NCBI GenBank assembly: GCA_028714095.1
Contig: JAQTMY010000001.1
Location: 121,787-185,786, forward strand
Source of the DNA: Candidatus Nanoarchaeia archaeon
GTDB taxonomy: Archaea > Nanobdellota > Nanobdellia > SCGC-AAA011-G17 > JACPNG01
Length of the DNA stretch: 64,000 nt
Direction of reading: 5' to 3'
Within the stretch, counting starts at the first letter, position 1, and each line of letters starts with the position of its first letter. A model generated the notes under the pieces. It saw only the letters and a list, made by a program, of their open reading frames with translations, did not search any database and was not told where the DNA came from. This document shows positions 50,484 through 59,368 of this stretch, piece after piece. A program made the position numbers and the translations under genes.

Positions 50484-51503
50484 CTAAAACGTTAACGAAT
50501 CATTAATAATCTTAACAAGTCCTTCTCTATTTCTTGAAGTTTCAGGGATATCTAATTGTCTTATCGTTGACCATGGAACAAGACTATTTCCGCTTTCCAG
50601 CATAACAATCTCTCCTTCCTTTTCTGCTCTTACTAATTCATGTTTCCATCCCTTTCTTGTCCCTGCGCTCCCTTTCAACCATTCAACTTTTCCATAACCT
50701 TCTTTTTCTAAATCTTCAGGAACCATAACAAAACCATAATCAAATGTAACTTTCGATGGTCGATCAATCAACAAAGCAACCTCAACGAATAAATCCATAA
50801 ATTTATTTCTGTATTTTTGAATTGCCTCCGATTTTGCAGTAGGTGATTCTGGAGAATATTTGTTATAATAACTGAATGGAGCTGTGCTTATCCCATTTGA
50901 GTTTCCATGTCCAAAATATACTTCAAACAGTTCATTAGTATTAATAATAATAGGCATATGATACCCTAGAAAATCATAGCCAGATTTTTCTATCCAAACT
51001 CGTCCTCCTTTCTCCTCCCTAGGTCCAAAAAACTTGGCCCACAACCTTTTTTTACCCTCATCTCGATAGGCTATGATTTGCCCGAATTCATTTTTTTCAA
51101 GCGGTTTGTCTGGATCTTTATATTCTCCTTTATAGTTTGGATCATTCACACTAATAGCAGAAACCTGTGGAACTGCGTTCGCATATTCTACACCTAATGT
51201 TTTTATAATAATATCATCTGGAACTTCAGCAGCATTTGGATAACCCAAATAGAACCTATCCTCTAACCAACAAGACTCCAACCCAACAGCATTTTCTGCG
51301 GAACCGTTATGAAGAGTGATTTTCCATCCAGATCTATGAAAAGAAGGTTCTCTTTTTTTCTGTCCAGTTGCCTGAGCTTCTGCTTCATCTAACACATTAT
51401 TAGCATACATCATAAGAGCAGCCTTTAATGGATAAATCTTACCAGATTCAGCAACTTCTTCAGAAGGAATATGTGCATACGATCCATCTATTTTATTGCT
51501 CAT
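50484..51503 (-). CDS. Hypothetical protein, 339 residues
   Basis: No family recognised. The protein is soluble, mixed alpha/beta, with no signal peptide or membrane segment. Notable stretches are FHRSGWKITLHNGSAENAVG, FYLGYPNAAEVPDDIIIKTL and FGHGNSNGISTAPFSYYNKY. It is a single gene between YgiQ and NUDIX genes on the same strand, about 80 bases from the latter. Confidence 0.65.
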   Translation of the reverse strand: MSNKIDGSYAHIPSEEVAESGKIYPLKAALMMYANNVLDEAEAQATGQKKREPSFHRSGWKITLHNGSAENAVGLESCWLEDRFYLGYPNAAEVPDDIIIKTLGVEYANAVPQVSAISVNDPNYKGEYKDPDKPLEKNEFGQIIAYRDEGKKRLWAKFFGPREEKGGRVWIEKSGYDFLGYHMPIIINTNELFEVYFGHGNSNGISTAPFSYYNKYSPESPTAKSEAIQKYRNKFMDLFVEVALLIDRPSKVTFDYGFVMVPEDLEKEGYGKVEWLKGSAGTRKGWKHELVRAEKEGEIVMLESGNSLVPWSTIRQLDIPETSRNREGLVKIINDSLTF

Positions 51504-51587
51504 TTTTATAAATAACTTAAAAGTCCAAACTTTATAAGATTTTATATTATCTAAAAGTAAAGTTATTAAATTATAACCAAAAAATTT

Positions 51588-52028
51588 TCAATCTAAATAA
51601 AACTTTTTCCTTTCATAATTTTCCAGAATTTTCTCGCTTGGAAAAAATACTTTCTCTGGCAAACTTCCTAATTCAAACCATTGCCATTCAGTTATCTCAT
51701 TTGGTTCCATGACTTTTGGTTCATTTTCAAAATCCTCTGAAAATAATCCTACAGTAACAAAATGAGCATCCTTTACCTTGTCATTATTGACACAGATTAC
51801 ATCAATCTTGTTTAACTTAATCCCTGTTTCCTCAAAAACCTCTCTTTTAGCTGCTTCCTCAAAGCTTTCTCCAAATTCTATCTTTCCTCCAGGCATTGTC
51901 CAAGTTCCCTCTCCATGTAATTGAGAATCAGCTTTTTTAGAATCATCGTGTCTTTTTCCCAGTAAGATCTTATTGTCTTTAATTATCATAACTCCTATTC
52001 CAGCACCGACTTTCTTCTTAAAAACCAT
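51588..52028 (-). CDS. NUDIX hydrolase
   Basis: A 146-residue hydrolase of nucleoside-diphosphate-linked substrates. The NUDIX box (GX5EX7REUXEEXGU) is intact: GKIEFGESFEEAAKREVFEE then TGIKL, about residues 48-70. The LHGEGTWTMPGG block ahead of it and HFVTVGLFSE after it resemble nucleotide-cleaning MutT-type members. It ends in ILENYERKKFYLD, echoed by a decayed fragment at 50330. Confidence 0.9.
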   Translation of the reverse strand: MVFKKKVGAGIGVMIIKDNKILLGKRHDDSKKADSQLHGEGTWTMPGGKIEFGESFEEAAKREVFEETGIKLNKIDVICVNNDKVKDAHFVTVGLFSEDFENEPKVMEPNEITEWQWFELGSLPEKVFFPSEKILENYERKKFYLD

Positions 52029-52111
52029 ATCCTAAATAAGTAGAAAAAATTTATTAAACTATCTTTTTCTCTCTTTGACTCTCAATTAGGAGATTTTAAT
52101 TAATCTCTTAG

Positions 52112-52825
52112 TTATTTCTTAGCTATTTTCCATAACAATTCAAAATATTTCAGATAAGATTCCGAAGTTTCCTTACTTCTCACCAACATTCCAAAAGGTT
52201 GTAAGCTAAATATAGTAATTAAGGTATAATCCCCATAAATTGTTGTAGAGGACGGGAGGATATAATCTTCTCCAATATATCTACTTTCAACGCTTTGAGA
52301 TTTGATTAGATCTCTCGCCTTCTCACTTAATATAATTTTCATCTTTATTTTTGATTTTTCTAGTTTTCTAAGCCAGTTCTCCATATAGGTTTTCCCAAAG
52401 ATTTCCTGAAATTTGCCAGAAGAACCAAATAAAAAAACTGATTTTTTTGTTTTTAATATATCATCAAAAACATTCTTTAAACCTTTTTTACCTCTATAAA
52501 TTGTCGCTTCCTGTAATGATATACTCAATTTTCTTATATCTAGAAGTTCTGGCAATACCTCTTTTAATTCTTCCTCTCTATTTTTTAGCATATCCATCAA
52601 TCTTTCTGGACTCTCAGCCTGATACCATTTTCTATTAGATTCTATAACAAAATTAACAAGGCCTTTTTCCATTAAAATCTCTAATGTATCATAAACAGTT
52701 CTTCTATGTACCCCTGATTGTTCCGCAATCTTATTAGCTAAGGCACTTCCAAGTCCAAGCAAAGCTAAATATACTTTTGCTTCAGTATTACTCAAACCCA
52801 ACCTCTCAAGTATTTTGATATTCAT
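52112..52825 (-). CDS. TrmB-family transcriptional regulator 1
   Basis: About 237 residues. The N-terminal TrmB winged helix (LERLGLSNTEAKVYLALLGL, then SGVHRRTVYDTLEILMEKGL) is followed by a coiled-coil linker and a C-terminal effector domain ending in YLKYFELLWKIAKK. The start is set at ATG 52825 because it lies about 25 bases from a TATA-like TTTATATG (about 52848-52855) and begins like the related regulator at 56468. Targets may include the adjacent divergent gene. Confidence 0.82.
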   Translation of the reverse strand: MNIKILERLGLSNTEAKVYLALLGLGSALANKIAEQSGVHRRTVYDTLEILMEKGLVNFVIESNRKWYQAESPERLMDMLKNREEELKEVLPELLDIRKLSISLQEATIYRGKKGLKNVFDDILKTKKSVFLFGSSGKFQEIFGKTYMENWLRKLEKSKIKMKIILSEKARDLIKSQSVESRYIGEDYILPSSTTIYGDYTLITIFSLQPFGMLVRSKETSESYLKYFELLWKIAKK

Positions 52826-52936
52826 GTACATGATTATCTTGTATAAGCATATAAATCTTCCGATTTGTGGGAAATAAGCAACCACAAAGATTCATAAGCA
52901 GACAGGTTACCACCCCATCAGGATAAGTTAGAAAAA

Positions 52937-53944
52937 ATGAAAAAATTTAAGCCACAATTAAGAAAAATTCCTACTACATATGATCCAAATAGACTTGAAG
53001 ATCTTAAACATGAGATTCTTTATAGAAATACATTCTTACTCAATAAAGAAGAAACTAAGACTAGTTTGTATGAAACCAAACAAATAGAAAAATTCCAAAT
53101 AGAGTTAGAAGAGAGGATATTAATAAACACAATTTCAGACAACCAGTATGGACCTGGGTTCAGAAAAAGGGTGAACCATCATAAAGATTCAGACGAACTT
53201 AGAATCCTAAGAGGGAGTTGGGCAGGGCACATCTATGAAGCAGAAAAGAAAGCAGAATCAGAATCCGGCAAGAATGACGATGAACATTCCATAAGCTCAC
53301 TCTTAATACCAATATTAAAACGCCATCTTAAAAATGAAAAATTTTGGGATAATTTTAAGGGAAATGTAGAGGCCTTAATTAATGACTACAGATCTTGGAT
53401 TAGTCTAGATTTTATTGAATTTAGAAATCTCCTAAGTACCCGCGTTGCTGAACTTAATAATAAATTGAATGAATTATTCAAAAGTCTTCCTCCCCCAAAC
53501 AGGCTACCTCCCCTTACACAAGAGAATCTACCAGAATCAAAGTTAGAATATGTAATTGGAGGAACCCCTAGCGAGTATCAGATTCTACAACATAATACAA
53601 ATAAACCTTATAGATATCTTAGCTTAAAATCGGGTTGCAAACTTTTAGTCTATACCCCTTTAGGAAATATTCTGGATAAATTTGAAGGAAATCTTAGATG
53701 GAAATTTTCAGAGCTTCAACAAAAAAAAGAAAATTATTGGTCTATCCTAAAAAGAATTACAGAATTTGGGAATTTAAATTATCTTCCAGAAGAAGACTCA
53801 GAATTATCTCTCCTCTGGGATAATATTCCTACACAAAGTCTAAAAGATTTGACAACAAGAATAGATAAATTAAAGGAAGACTATATATTAGAAGCTCCAA
53901 TTCCTCTCGAAATTAAATCTTGCAATCCACAAGGGGTTTTTTAA
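52937..53944 (+). CDS. Hypothetical protein, 335 residues
   Basis: No family recognised. Soluble, charged, mostly helical protein with a Pro-rich middle (SLPPPNRLPPLTQENLPESK, about residues 184-203). No catalytic motif stands out. It starts about 110 bases from the divergent TrmB regulator, so it may be controlled by it. The final LEIKSCNPQGVF has no known meaning. Confidence 0.6.
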   Translation: MKKFKPQLRKIPTTYDPNRLEDLKHEILYRNTFLLNKEETKTSLYETKQIEKFQIELEERILINTISDNQYGPGFRKRVNHHKDSDELRILRGSWAGHIYEAEKKAESESGKNDDEHSISSLLIPILKRHLKNEKFWDNFKGNVEALINDYRSWISLDFIEFRNLLSTRVAELNNKLNELFKSLPPPNRLPPLTQENLPESKLEYVIGGTPSEYQILQHNTNKPYRYLSLKSGCKLLVYTPLGNILDKFEGNLRWKFSELQQKKENYWSILKRITEFGNLNYLPEEDSELSLLWDNIPTQSLKDLTTRIDKLKEDYILEAPIPLEIKSCNPQGVF

Positions 53945-53980
53945 AATCAGATCCAAGTATAGAAAATCCTAAAATAAATT

Positions 53981-54124
53981 CTATCTTTTTTTCTTTTTAA
54001 CACTAGATTTGGAAAGTTTGATTAATTTCTTGACCTTAGAACTCTTATTTTTATTACTGGCACTTCTTCCTTTATTTAATTTCTTCTTTCTGGAAATCTT
54101 TTTCTTGAATTTTATTTTAAACAT
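53981..54124 (-). CDS. Lys-rich 47-residue protein
   Basis: A 47-residue frame (MFKIKFKKKISRKKKLNKGR, then SASNKNKSSKVKK and on) with about 20 lysines, no cysteine, and almost no hydrophobic content. It could bind nucleic acid. It starts three bases after the last stop of the decayed gene to its right, as if once co-transcribed with it. No family recognised. Confidence 0.5.
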   Translation of the reverse strand: MFKIKFKKKISRKKKLNKGRSASNKNKSSKVKKLIKLSKSSVKKKKR

Positions 54125-54127
54125 TTT

Positions 54128-54375
54128 TCAATAAGCTGGAGCTGGACTCGGTGAAGGAGTTCCTTAAACAATTATCAATATCAATCTTAACCTATTGATT
54201 CGTTTTAAAGGTTATCTCATTCGCACCATAAGGAAGCTTAACAAATGCAGGTTTCGTATGATGAGTTATAGTCCAGACATCATATTAATAGCTGAGCATC
54301 TGACAGAGGCTTGTATGGATACATCCTTTTCAGGACAACCGAATTGTCCACCAGCTATTGAATGTAAACACTAGA
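54128..54375 (-). pseudogene. Decayed gene fragments
   Basis: Three protein-like segments lie in three different frames on the minus strand: CLHSIAGGQFGCPEKDVSIQ (with ASVRC, stop at 54266), YDVWTITHHTKPAFVKLPYG (then ANEITFKTNQ, stop at 54192) and GTPSPSPAPAY (stop at 54128). None has a start codon. Their order fits one secreted or surface protein broken by frameshifts. The family is not recognised. The rest of 53945-54595 holds the Lys-rich gene, a 48-residue membrane gene and nothing else that I can see. Confidence 0.35.
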
Positions 54376-54456
54376 AAATATATATTATTATCTAACTACC
54401 GGGTAGAGAAGACTAAAACAAAAAAATTTAAATAGGTTTCTGTTTTTATTATTAAT

Positions 54457-54603
54457 ATGTTACGTAAAGACTGGATGTTGGGTTTTCTTGGATTTTTAGG
54501 CATTAGGGGAATAAATGCCCTTATTAATAAAAATTATTCAGAAGCAGTTTGGATATTATGGTTTGTATGGTTTATTTATTTTATACCTAAAAAAACTAAA
54601 TAA
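54457..54603 (+). CDS. Small membrane protein, 48 residues
   Basis: A 48-residue protein (MLRKDWMLGFLGFLGIRGIN) with two short hydrophobic stretches (residues 6-21 and 31-43) separated by a polar turn and ending PKKTK. The GFLGFLGIRGI and LWFVWFIYFIP blocks resemble DUF3796. A TATA-like AATTTAAATAGG lies about 30 bases upstream. Its last eight bases overlap the convergent Trm5-like gene. Confidence 0.6.
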   Translation: MLRKDWMLGFLGFLGIRGINALINKNYSEAVWILWFVWFIYFIPKKTK

Positions 54604-55411
54604 ATTTCTCAAATCTAAAATCAACACATATTCTAAATATCCTAGGACCATAATCCCCGCATTTTACAATCCTTAGAACCTTTCCTTTTGCTTTTTTCTT
54701 TATTTTCTCAACAGCATTCTTAAAATCATCTTCTTCCTGAAAATCATAGAAATGCAAGATTCCATTTTTCTTTAAGTGTTTAAGAGCTAAATTCAAATAA
54801 CTGACTGCATCAGTAGGATGTGGCATTAAAATCCTGTCAAATTTCTTTAGTTTAGGTAATATTTTCCTGACATCGCCTTTATACAAAAAAACATTCTTAA
54901 CTTTGTTTAATTTAACATTTTCTTCCGCATATTTATGTGCAGTTGGATTTATTTCAATACCATAAATCTCCTTGGCTTTTGAATTTTTAGCTATAGTTAG
55001 AACAAATGGTGCTATACCACTAAATAACACGAGAACGCTCTCACCTTTCTTTACTAATTTAGCTATCCTTAATCTTTCGCTTCCGGTTCTTGGAGAAAAA
55101 TAACACTTCTCAACATCCAATTTTAGAATAACTCCGTTTTCTCTATGTACTGTTTCTTTTGTTTTTTCTCCTGCAATTATCCTTACTTTTTTGGTTCTAA
55201 ATCTTCCAGAATGTTTTTCAGTTTTGATTGCAACAGTCTTTATTTGATTATTGGTTTTAATTAGGGTATTTCCAATTATTTTTTCTTTTTTCTTTAATTC
55301 TTTAGGAAACTCAGAAAAAATAGCTATATGTCCTATTTGATCAAAAGATCTTGGAACTAAATCAAGTTCTTTCTTAGTTAATTTGTTTTTTAAATATTCT
55401 TTTAAGCTCAT
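54596..55411 (-). CDS. Trm5/TYW2-like tRNA methyltransferase
   Basis: A 271-residue class I methyltransferase of the archaeal Trm5/Taw2 group acting at position 37 of tRNA. Landmarks are the VEKCYFSPRTGSERLRIAKL block (about 98-117), VLVLFSGIAPFVLTIAK (motif I), GIEINPTAHKYAEENVKLNK (motif II) and MPHPTDAVSYLNLALKHLKK. Whether it methylates G37 or acts on wyosine precursors is not clear. It overlaps FEN-1 by four bases. Confidence 0.85.
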   Translation of the reverse strand: MSLKEYLKNKLTKKELDLVPRSFDQIGHIAIFSEFPKELKKKEKIIGNTLIKTNNQIKTVAIKTEKHSGRFRTKKVRIIAGEKTKETVHRENGVILKLDVEKCYFSPRTGSERLRIAKLVKKGESVLVLFSGIAPFVLTIAKNSKAKEIYGIEINPTAHKYAEENVKLNKVKNVFLYKGDVRKILPKLKKFDRILMPHPTDAVSYLNLALKHLKKNGILHFYDFQEEDDFKNAVEKIKKKAKGKVLRIVKCGDYGPRIFRICVDFRFEKFI

Positions 55412-56421
55412 TTTCCAAATTCAAACAGTCCTTTCTGTCCCTTCTCTCTTTTTTCTAATCTCTCTAAAACATTGTCAACTCTTTCCTCACTAAACTCATG
55501 CTTGTCAACAAGAATTTTTTTAATCTTCTCAGAATCAGGATCACTCCATTTTATCTGATAATTTTTCATTATAGGCATTGACTTGAAAACAGCATAAATT
55601 TCCTTCCAGTTAAAGTCCGCCTTGACTTCCTTAAAGATTTCATCAAAGTTTTTATGCTGCTTGACTAATTTCAAAGCAGTCTTAGGTCCAATCCCCCTAA
55701 CTCCTCCTTTGTTGTAATCAGTTCCAGTTAAGATAGCTAAAACAAGTAATTGATCCTGAGTAATCTCTAAATCACTCAAAACTTCCTTAAGTTCAATCAT
55801 CTCAGGGTAAACATTGACATAACCTCCATCCTTGAGTTTTTTCTTTGTGGCAGCAGTCAGATTATAAATTAATCTTGGGGTTCCATATACTAAACAATCA
55901 TAATCAGAACTTGAGACAGCATAAACATCGCCTTTCTCAGCCATGAAACTTGCCTGAGCTTCAGCTTCAGAAGGTGCTTGAACAATAGGCAATCCAAATG
56001 CTTTTATCAGTTCTTTTGCATCTTCGGTCATTTCTTTTGTAATTCTTACAGTCTGTCTTGAATATTTATACATCCCTTCTATGTCTTCCTCTTCCTTTGC
56101 CTGTTTTAGTTTTTCTTCAGCTAATCTTTTCCTGTGTTCTCTGTCTTCTGTTTCAGTTAGTTTTAATATCGGCGGTTTTCCATCAAAAACAAAAACAAGT
56201 TTTATCTGTTTCTCCATTAAGTTTGGCATTCTGTTCATCAAACCCATTAAATGGCTTGTTATTCTTCCTTTATGATCCATCAATGGAGTTCCATCTGACT
56301 GCCTTATCGTAGTTGCAAATTGATATAACATCTGAGAAGAATCTACAGCGATTTTTTTGTTTTTCAGATCCTCCCATTTTAGTTCTTTTTTATGAACTAA
56401 GTCAGTTATCTTAAGGCCCAT
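55408..56421 (-). CDS. fen: Flap endonuclease 1
   Basis: A 337-residue structure-specific nuclease that removes 5' flaps in lagging-strand synthesis and repair. The N-terminal domain (KIAVDSSQMLYQFATTIRQ), FVFDGKPPILK, the I-domain APSEAEAQASFMAEKGDVYA and SSDYDCLVYG, and TGTDYNKGGVRGIGPKTALK hold the metal-binding acidic residues. The C-terminus KGQKGLFEFGK resembles the PCNA-binding motif. It is followed by the Trm5-like gene (four-base overlap). Confidence 0.95.
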   Translation of the reverse strand: MGLKITDLVHKKELKWEDLKNKKIAVDSSQMLYQFATTIRQSDGTPLMDHKGRITSHLMGLMNRMPNLMEKQIKLVFVFDGKPPILKLTETEDREHRKRLAEEKLKQAKEEEDIEGMYKYSRQTVRITKEMTEDAKELIKAFGLPIVQAPSEAEAQASFMAEKGDVYAVSSSDYDCLVYGTPRLIYNLTAATKKKLKDGGYVNVYPEMIELKEVLSDLEITQDQLLVLAILTGTDYNKGGVRGIGPKTALKLVKQHKNFDEIFKEVKADFNWKEIYAVFKSMPIMKNYQIKWSDPDSEKIKKILVDKHEFSEERVDNVLERLEKREKGQKGLFEFGK

Positions 56422-56467
56422 AGAATAAATAAAAATCGATTTCTTAAATAATTATTGGTTTTATATC

Positions 56468-57217
56468 TTATTTTTTAGCAATCTTCCAAAGAGCATCAAA
56501 ATATTGTCTATAACTTTTAGCTACTTCTTCATTTTCAATTAAAAAAGCAACTGGAGGATCTACCCACAATGCAATTAAAACCTTATTGCCATACACATTA
56601 ACCGCTGAAGGGGTAATCTGAGAAATATATTTTACGCTTGTCAAGGACAATTTTTCTTCATCTTTCCCTGTAGAATTTTTAACATCCTCATTAAAAATTA
56701 TTTTCTTTTTAATTCTTTTCTGGATTCTTTGCCTATTAAATTGAATAAAAAAAGTTCTTGTCCATTTCAAAGGCAATCCTCCTCTTGCTCCAAATACACA
56801 ATATTCATCTCCAGTCTTAAGGGTTTTTAATATATCATTAAAGGCAGCTTTGATCCCCCCATAACCTTCATAAATTGCCGCTCCCGTAGGATTTTCTAAT
56901 TTCTTCTGCTTTCCAATAAGTTCTGGTAATATCTTTCGAATATCTTTCTCCTGCTCTAACAAATTCTTTTTTTTCTCTCTAATAAGCTGTATCAAAAAAC
57001 TAGGGGCCGTAGCCTCAAAGTATTTTCGATTATTTTTCATAACATAACCTACAAGTCCTTTCCTCACTAAAAAATCTAAGGCATGGTAAACCGTAGAACT
57101 CTGAAGTCCAGACTTCTTTATTATTGCTCCACTTGCAGACGAACCAAGCTCTAATAAAATCGGATATACTTTAATCTCAGATTCAGTCAACCCTAGTTTA
57201 ATCAATTCCTTTTCCAT
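56468..57217 (-). CDS. TrmB-family transcriptional regulator 2
   Basis: About 249 residues, related to the regulator at 52112 along its length: KLGLTESEIKVYPILLELGS and SGLQSSTVYHALDFLVRKGL at the winged helix, and YRQYFDALWKIAKK at the end. The start is set at ATG 57217, about 25 bases from a TATA-like CTTAAATATGG; a TTG four codons upstream is less likely. The next gene, LOG-like, is divergent, so this may regulate the LOG-RibAD pair. Confidence 0.82.
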   Translation of the reverse strand: MEKELIKLGLTESEIKVYPILLELGSSASGAIIKKSGLQSSTVYHALDFLVRKGLVGYVMKNNRKYFEATAPSFLIQLIREKKKNLLEQEKDIRKILPELIGKQKKLENPTGAAIYEGYGGIKAAFNDILKTLKTGDEYCVFGARGGLPLKWTRTFFIQFNRQRIQKRIKKKIIFNEDVKNSTGKDEEKLSLTSVKYISQITPSAVNVYGNKVLIALWVDPPVAFLIENEEVAKSYRQYFDALWKIAKK

Positions 57218-57329
57218 AACATTAAACAAAATATCCCATATTTAAGTCTATCTATTACTCTCCAATTATGGGACAGCAATTACTTATTAATCCAACCATA
57301 GCAACCCTAGAATAGTTAAAAATAACAAC

Positions 57330-57866
57330 ATGAAACATCAAATTGCCATAATCGGGTCGCATAGTGAAAGATTAGATAAAAAACTCTATAAAATTTCCTC
57401 AGAGATAGGGAGTATGATTGCTAAAAAAGGATACATACTTCTAACTGGGGGATGTACCGGTATTGCAGAATCTGCAGCCCAAGGAGCAAAAGAGTCTGGA
57501 GGGATAGTTATAGGTTTTTCTCCTGAGTCCCACAGAACCTCTTTCAATAAGGATCTAAAATACAAAAATCATGACATAATTATTTTTTCTGGAATGGGTT
57601 ACAAAGGTAGAAATTTACTTATGATTAGAAGTTGTGATGCAGTTATTGTAATCAATGGGGGTATGGGCACACTGGATGAAGTGACAATTGCAGAGGGAGA
57701 AGAGAAACACATTGTAGTAATTGAAGGGACTGGAGGCTGTGCAGATAAATTAAAAAAAATATTTCAAGACCTAAATCCAGGTTATAAAAAAGTTTGTTAT
57801 GTTTGTAATGCAAAATCTGCACTAAATAAAATAGGAAAAATAATAAAAAATGAACCCAAAATATAG
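57330..57866 (+). CDS. LOG-like / TIGR00725 family protein
   Basis: A 178-residue Rossmann-type protein related to LOG nucleotide phosphoribohydrolases (TIGR00725 branch). The N-terminal IAIIGSHSERLDKKLYKIS, LLTGGCTGIAESAAQGAKES and the GGMGTLDE block (residues 110-117, matching the PGGxGTxxE signature) are present. The LOG family typically removes the base from nucleoside 5'-monophosphates. Its end overlaps the RibA-RibD fusion by 17 bases. Confidence 0.82.
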   Translation: MKHQIAIIGSHSERLDKKLYKISSEIGSMIAKKGYILLTGGCTGIAESAAQGAKESGGIVIGFSPESHRTSFNKDLKYKNHDIIIFSGMGYKGRNLLMIRSCDAVIVINGGMGTLDEVTIAEGEEKHIVVIEGTGGCADKLKKIFQDLNPGYKKVCYVCNAKSALNKIGKIIKNEPKI

Positions 57867-58971
57867 ACTGGATGGAAAATTTATGATGCCTTGTAAATTA
57901 AAAAATGGAGATATAGAAGAAAAATTTATTCTTCATTTGTTTAGTTTTCCAACCAATAATAAATTTCTAGGTCCAGAGGAACATTTCCATGTGATAACCT
58001 TAGGAGATATTCAAGGAAAATCCAATGTGCTAATAAGAATTGAATCAGCATGTACTTATGCTCATTTATATGGATCTCAATTATGTGACTGTCTTTACCA
58101 AAAAGATGAGGCTCTACAAAATATATCTAAAGAGGGAGAAGGGATTTATATTTATTGCCTAGACCAGCATGGACGTGGAACTGGAATTGTAAATCATGTA
58201 TTGTCCTACCAAGCAGAACAAGAAAAAAATCTAGATACTATCGAAGCCCATCGTTACCTTAATTTCCCAGATGATGCAAGAGATTATAATTCAATTATCC
58301 AAATATTAAATTATTTTAAAATTAAATCAGTTAGATTATTAACAAATAATCCTAATAGAATTAAAAAACTTGAAGAAAATGGAATAAAGGTAAAAAGGAT
58401 TCCTCTGCAAGGACCTCTGCATAAATATAATTTTAATGAATTAAAAACAAAAAAAGAAAAACTAGGACACCTTTATGACTACAATTTTGAAACTAAAATT
58501 TCTCCCCCAAAAATCGAAGAGGAATTCATGAAATATACTCTCTTTATTGCCAAAGAAAAAGGAAAAGTAAAAGATAAGCCTTTAGTTGGAGCAATAGTTG
58601 TAAACAATGGAGAAGTTGTTGGAGAAGGTTATGGGATACAAGGAACTCATTTACATGCGGAAATCATGGCAATCCTTAATGCTGGAGAAAAAGCAAAAAA
58701 CAGCACGCTTTATACAACATTAGAGCCATGTATAGATGCTTATAACTTTCCATCTTGCTGCAGAGAGATAATTAAATCTGGGATTTCAGAGGTAATAATT
58801 GGATGTATAGATCCTCACCCAATCATTAGTGGAAGAGGAATAAAAACTTTAGAGAATGCAGGAATAAAAACAAAGATTATTTTAGAACAAGAAGCAAAAA
58901 ATCTTATTAAAGATTGGAGGTTAAGATGGGAAGACCCTAATGAAATTACTCGACCCCCACAACCTATTTAA
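57850..58971 (+). CDS. Fused GTP cyclohydrolase II and RibD-like deaminase
   Basis: A 373-residue fusion. The first part (to about 220) is GTP cyclohydrolase II (RibA type): zinc ligands C68, C79 and C81 (CTYAHLYGSQLCDC), LDQHGRGTGI (in place of QEGRGIGL, about 104-113) and RLLTNNPNRIKKLEENGI. The second part (about 225-373) is a CDA-fold deaminase like RibD-N: HAE at 269-271 and PC/CC zinc ligands at 293-294 and 303-304. Together these could open GTP and deaminate the pyrimidine product. The reductase part of RibD is absent. It is translated with the LOG-like gene (17-base overlap). Confidence 0.85.
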   Translation: MNPKYRLDGKFMMPCKLKNGDIEEKFILHLFSFPTNNKFLGPEEHFHVITLGDIQGKSNVLIRIESACTYAHLYGSQLCDCLYQKDEALQNISKEGEGIYIYCLDQHGRGTGIVNHVLSYQAEQEKNLDTIEAHRYLNFPDDARDYNSIIQILNYFKIKSVRLLTNNPNRIKKLEENGIKVKRIPLQGPLHKYNFNELKTKKEKLGHLYDYNFETKISPPKIEEEFMKYTLFIAKEKGKVKDKPLVGAIVVNNGEVVGEGYGIQGTHLHAEIMAILNAGEKAKNSTLYTTLEPCIDAYNFPSCCREIIKSGISEVIIGCIDPHPIISGRGIKTLENAGIKTKIILEQEAKNLIKDWRLRWEDPNEITRPPQPI

Positions 58972-58993
58972 ATTAAATCTTCTTCTTAAATTT

Positions 58994-59368
58994 ATGAAAT
59001 CAGAGAAAATTATTATTATAGTTCTTATCGTAATTTTATTTATTGGAATAATATTTGGATTTTGTAAATACAAACAACTGAATAACGAAATTTCTATTTT
59101 GTCAGAAAGCAATCAAAACCTTCTGTCAGAAAGAGAACAATTGTTAAAAGAAAGAGAGGATTGCAGACTTGAAACAAACGGATTAAAAGAATCTTTAAAT
59201 CTTCTCCAGGAAGATGTTTTCAAAATTAAAAAATCCTGTTTGACAGAAAATGTATGTAAAAACAGATTTCCCGGAGTAAGATATAAATGCAATGATCTTG
59301 GTGAAGCTCATGACGATGGAACTAAACTTTGTGAATGCACAGATAATTGTGAAGTACAATTTGATTAA
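58994..59368 (+). CDS. Membrane-anchored coiled-coil protein
   Basis: About 124 residues from ATG 58994. An N-terminal membrane helix (residues 3-23), a coiled coil (LNNEISILSESNQNLLSERE) and a small C-terminal Cys-containing domain (SCLTENVCKNRFPGVRYKC, then CECTDNCEV) with about six cysteines. An earlier in-frame ATG at 58940 would overlap the RibAD gene and lacks the helix at its start. Its family is not known. Confidence 0.6.
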   Translation: MKSEKIIIIVLIVILFIGIIFGFCKYKQLNNEISILSESNQNLLSEREQLLKEREDCRLETNGLKESLNLLQEDVFKIKKSCLTENVCKNRFPGVRYKCNDLGEAHDDGTKLCECTDNCEVQFD

